Assembly: GCA_025934475.1 (NCBI GenBank)
Contig: JAICXZ010000147.1
Location: 1-7,282 of the forward strand
From: Mucilaginibacter sp.
GTDB taxonomy: Bacteria; Bacteroidota; Bacteroidia; Sphingobacteriales; Sphingobacteriaceae
Reading direction: 5' to 3'
Length of the DNA: 7,282 nt
Under the pieces are notes generated by a model. That model was not told the origin of the DNA. It searched no databases and worked only from the letters and a program-made list of their open reading frames with translations. A program made the position numbers and the translations under genes. Positions 5,685-7,282 of the stretch are shown one piece after another. Numbering within the stretch: the stretch's first letter is position 1; each line of letters starts with the position of its first letter.

Positions 5685-6121
5685 ATATTGTTTTTCAGAA
5701 GTTTTACTACATATTTGTCAGTTGGGAACGTCACATCGTCCTCAGTCAAATCACTCAAACCAATCCACCGGAAAGATTGAAGGATTTCCCCTTCCCCATC
5801 AAAATCAAACTGCACTGTTTTAAACATTAGATTCAACGGCGACAGGTTGCGAACGATATAATACACACTAATCACCTGCGACTCATTGAACGCCGATTTC
5901 ACAAAAAAATCGGTCGTGTAAAAATGGCTCAAAATCTCCACTTCTACGTTACACTCTTCTACAAACTCACGCTTTAGCCCGTCGATTAACCCTTCGCCAT
6001 ATTCCAATCCACCGCCAGGAAACTTGCTGAACTGCATCCCATACTCCTGCTCATCGCTTATCAAAATCTGGTTGAGCTCATTGATCAGCAAGCCATATAC
6101 GCGAACATTGAATTGGTACAT
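5681..6121 (-). CDS. Nudix-family hydrolase, substrate unknown
   Basis: A 146-residue cytoplasmic enzyme expected to cleave a nucleoside diphosphate linked to another group, using Mg2+ or Mn2+. The Nudix box lies at 37-59: Gly37, Glu43, Arg51-Glu52 and Glu55-Glu56 fit G-x5-E-x7-RE-U-x-EE-x-G-U, so all metal-binding glutamates are present. The usual last glycine is Asn58 (EECNV). The first strand (MYQFNVRVYGLLINE) and the FPGGGLEYGE approach are standard for the fold. No substrate-specific motif for ADP-ribose, 8-oxo-dGTP, Ap4A or CoA is evident to me. Its ATG shares one base with the stop of the upstream transporter (TAATG), and its TGA overlaps the bioA ATG by 4 nt. It may simply be a house-cleaning enzyme carried in the operon. 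Confidence 0.88.
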   Translation of the reverse strand: MYQFNVRVYGLLINELNQILISDEQEYGMQFSKFPGGGLEYGEGLIDGLKREFVEECNVEVEILSHFYTTDFFVKSAFNESQVISVYYIVRNLSPLNLMFKTVQFDFDGEGEILQSFRWIGLSDLTEDDVTFPTDKYVVKLLKNNI

Positions 6122-7098
6122 TATTGTTCGAAATGTTTTTTGTTGCGGGTGATATTTTCCATCGTCCAGATGATATCCGTATTCTTAGCCTCCGACCGGA
6201 TCGGACAGTTGTGCATGTTACAATAATGACAGCAATTGGGGAGACAGGGATCCGCATGAATGAAAAACTCGATCTTCACACTTGCTTCCTGGTTGATCAG
6301 CCTATCCACCAAAGACACCTGTGTATGCACTTTATTAAGGTCGAAATAATTAGGCAGTGTCATATGGCAATCGATGTGTAAATCATTGCCATATTTTTGG
6401 ACACGAAGATTGTGAAAGTCTATCCATTCATCACGGCGCTGGGCATTTAAAATAGCCAGCACTTCCTGTAAAACCTCAAAATCAGTTTCGTCCATCAAAC
6501 CCGAAACAGATTTGCGAACCAGCTTATAACTCGTATACAGAATATACAACGCTACCAGGATAGACAAAAGACTATCGAGGATATACACCTGTGTAAAATG
6601 GATCAGAAGCAAACCGCCCACAAGACCTATACTGGTTACCATATCAGTAATCAGGTGCCTCCCATCGGCCTCAATAGTTATCGACCTTAACCTTTTACCA
6701 CTCCTAACCATATAATACCCCACGCCGCCATTTACCACACCGGTAGCGCCAATAATGATAGCACCGGTTACCAGTTGAGAAATTGGGTGAGGATAGAAAA
6801 TATTGTATACCGACTTAAAAATAATGACCAGCCCGGCCATACCGATAAGGCCGCCCTCGATAAAAACCGAAAAGAACTCGATTTTGCCGTGCCCGTAAGG
6901 GTGGTTTACGTCGCGCGGGCGGGCGGCGAGGTAAATGCTAAAGAAGGCAAAAGAACTCGCCAGGATGTTCACAATGCTTTCAGCAGCATCGGTCAGCACA
7001 AAGTTTGATGCTGTAATAAAATAGGCACCAAATTTGGCAAGCATCAGCACCAGCCCTACAATAAGGGCAAGTAATATGATCTTTTTTTGTTCCTTCAA
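6121..7098 (-). CDS. Cation diffusion facilitator (CDF) metal exporter with Cys-rich tail
   Basis: A 325-residue inner-membrane protein with six hydrophobic segments (about 8-28, 32-55, 77-96, 112-130, 148-168, 172-190), then a cytoplasmic ferredoxin-like domain (about 205-283). CDF proteins export divalent metals (Zn, Fe, Co, Cd, Mn, Ni) by proton antiport, usually as dimers. HPYGHGKIEFF (66-76) is the family signature after TM2. TM5 carries His148-xxx-Asp152. In TM2 the aligned pair is Glu40-xxx-Asn44 (TDAAESIVNI) rather than the more common H/DxxxD, so the metal cannot be predicted. After the usual end come Cys285, Cys289, Cys290, Cys293 and Cys298 with His291 and His296, a likely extra metal site. 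The start is TTG at 7098: no ATG lies upstream before an in-frame stop, and the next Met is inside TM1. It is first in the four-gene operon. Confidence 0.9.
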   Translation of the reverse strand: MKEQKKIILLALIVGLVLMLAKFGAYFITASNFVLTDAAESIVNILASSFAFFSIYLAARPRDVNHPYGHGKIEFFSVFIEGGLIGMAGLVIIFKSVYNIFYPHPISQLVTGAIIIGATGVVNGGVGYYMVRSGKRLRSITIEADGRHLITDMVTSIGLVGGLLLIHFTQVYILDSLLSILVALYILYTSYKLVRKSVSGLMDETDFEVLQEVLAILNAQRRDEWIDFHNLRVQKYGNDLHIDCHMTLPNYFDLNKVHTQVSLVDRLINQEASVKIEFFIHADPCLPNCCHYCNMHNCPIRSEAKNTDIIWTMENITRNKKHFEQ

Positions 7099-7117
7099 AA
7101 CCCGTAAAATTTGAGCC

Positions 7118-7125
7118 CAAAGGTA
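7118..7125 (-). promoter_or_regulatory. Putative -7 element of the CDF-Nudix-bioA-di-iron operon
   Basis: The minus strand reads TACCTTTG, a perfect TAnnTTTG, ending 19 nt before the TTG start codon at 7098. That leaves a short leader of about 13 nt. No clear TTG lies 19-21 nt upstream; that position falls in the inverted repeat at 7134-7220. Confidence 0.45.
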
Positions 7126-7133
7126 ATGAGCCT

Positions 7134-7220
7134 GATTTAATTTACGATTTACGAAGTACTATTTTAGATTTTTTATCCGCCTCTGGCTAATGGTACTTCG
7201 TAAATCGTAATTCGTAAATC
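7134..7220. repeat. Long inverted repeat built from 7-bp units upstream of the CDF operon
   Basis: TTACGATTTACGAAGTAC (7142-7159) has a perfect 18-bp complement at 7193-7210, around a 33-nt loop. The outer flanks (GATTTA at 7134-7139, TAAATC at 7215-7220) extend pairing after a small bulge. Both arms have 7-bp period: ATTTACG twice from 7140, and CGTAAAT/CGTAATT units from 7199. No T tract follows on the minus strand, so it is not a typical terminator. It abuts the operon's likely promoter. Confidence 0.85.
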
Positions 7221-7282
7221 AAAATTTATAAAATTCTCAAAAGAACCGTGATCGCGGGAAGCTAAATTGAGGATATTGTAAA

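Noticed and set aside
7173..7280. Minus-strand frame open from the right edge for 35 codons, ending EVPLARGG
   Set aside because: It reads straight through the heptamer inverted repeat, so its openness comes from repeat composition rather than coding.

Overview
The window looks like chromosomal DNA of a Bacteroidota member, most likely Sphingobacteriaceae (Pedobacter/Mucilaginibacter-like). The evidence is the protein sequences (a ComEC lacking a nuclease domain, a DUF4412-type exported protein, a BioA close to the Bacteroidota type), the -7 promoter motif TAnnTTTG next to several starts, the lack of Shine-Dalgarno sequences, and the 7-bp-period repeats in the gaps. The genus is an inference; no rRNA or species marker is present.

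Layout. At the left edge the first 13 codons of alaS run leftward off the window (1-41, minus). A gene-free gap of about 410 bp follows. It holds a two-armed heptamer repeat (70-183) and an orphan promoter-like sequence (208-239). Then, on the plus strand, come a small MerR-type regulator (454-789), a 124-nt leader rich in hairpins, comEC (914-3016), and a secreted DUF4412-type protein (3095-3739). A perfect 18-bp bidirectional terminator (3752-3796) separates these from a convergent minus-strand block. In transcription order that block is a CDF metal transporter (7098-6121), a Nudix hydrolase (6121-5681), bioA (5684-4419) and a ferritin-like di-iron protein (4416-3808). Its junctions overlap by 1 nt, overlap by 4 nt and are 2 nt apart, so it is almost certainly one operon with coupled translation. 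An 18-bp perfect inverted repeat (7142-7159 / 7193-7210), also with 7-bp period, lies just upstream of its likely promoter.

How the parts work together. The plus-strand block pairs a DNA-binding regulator with the inner-membrane DNA-uptake channel; a functional link is only positional. In the minus-strand operon BioA makes 7,8-diaminopelargonate for biotin, and an uncharacterised di-iron protein is coupled to it, so the two may share a pathway. No other biotin gene is present.

The least ordinary signals are: (1) heptamer-repeat DNA that recurs in two intergenic regions and also inside the bioA coding sequence; (2) a C(UUCG)G hairpin whose 3' arm contains the comEC start codon; (3) the bioA/ferritin-like pairing; (4) an orphan consensus promoter followed about 80 nt later by nine T residues. 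I see no tRNA, rRNA, CRISPR array, insertion sequence or phage gene.
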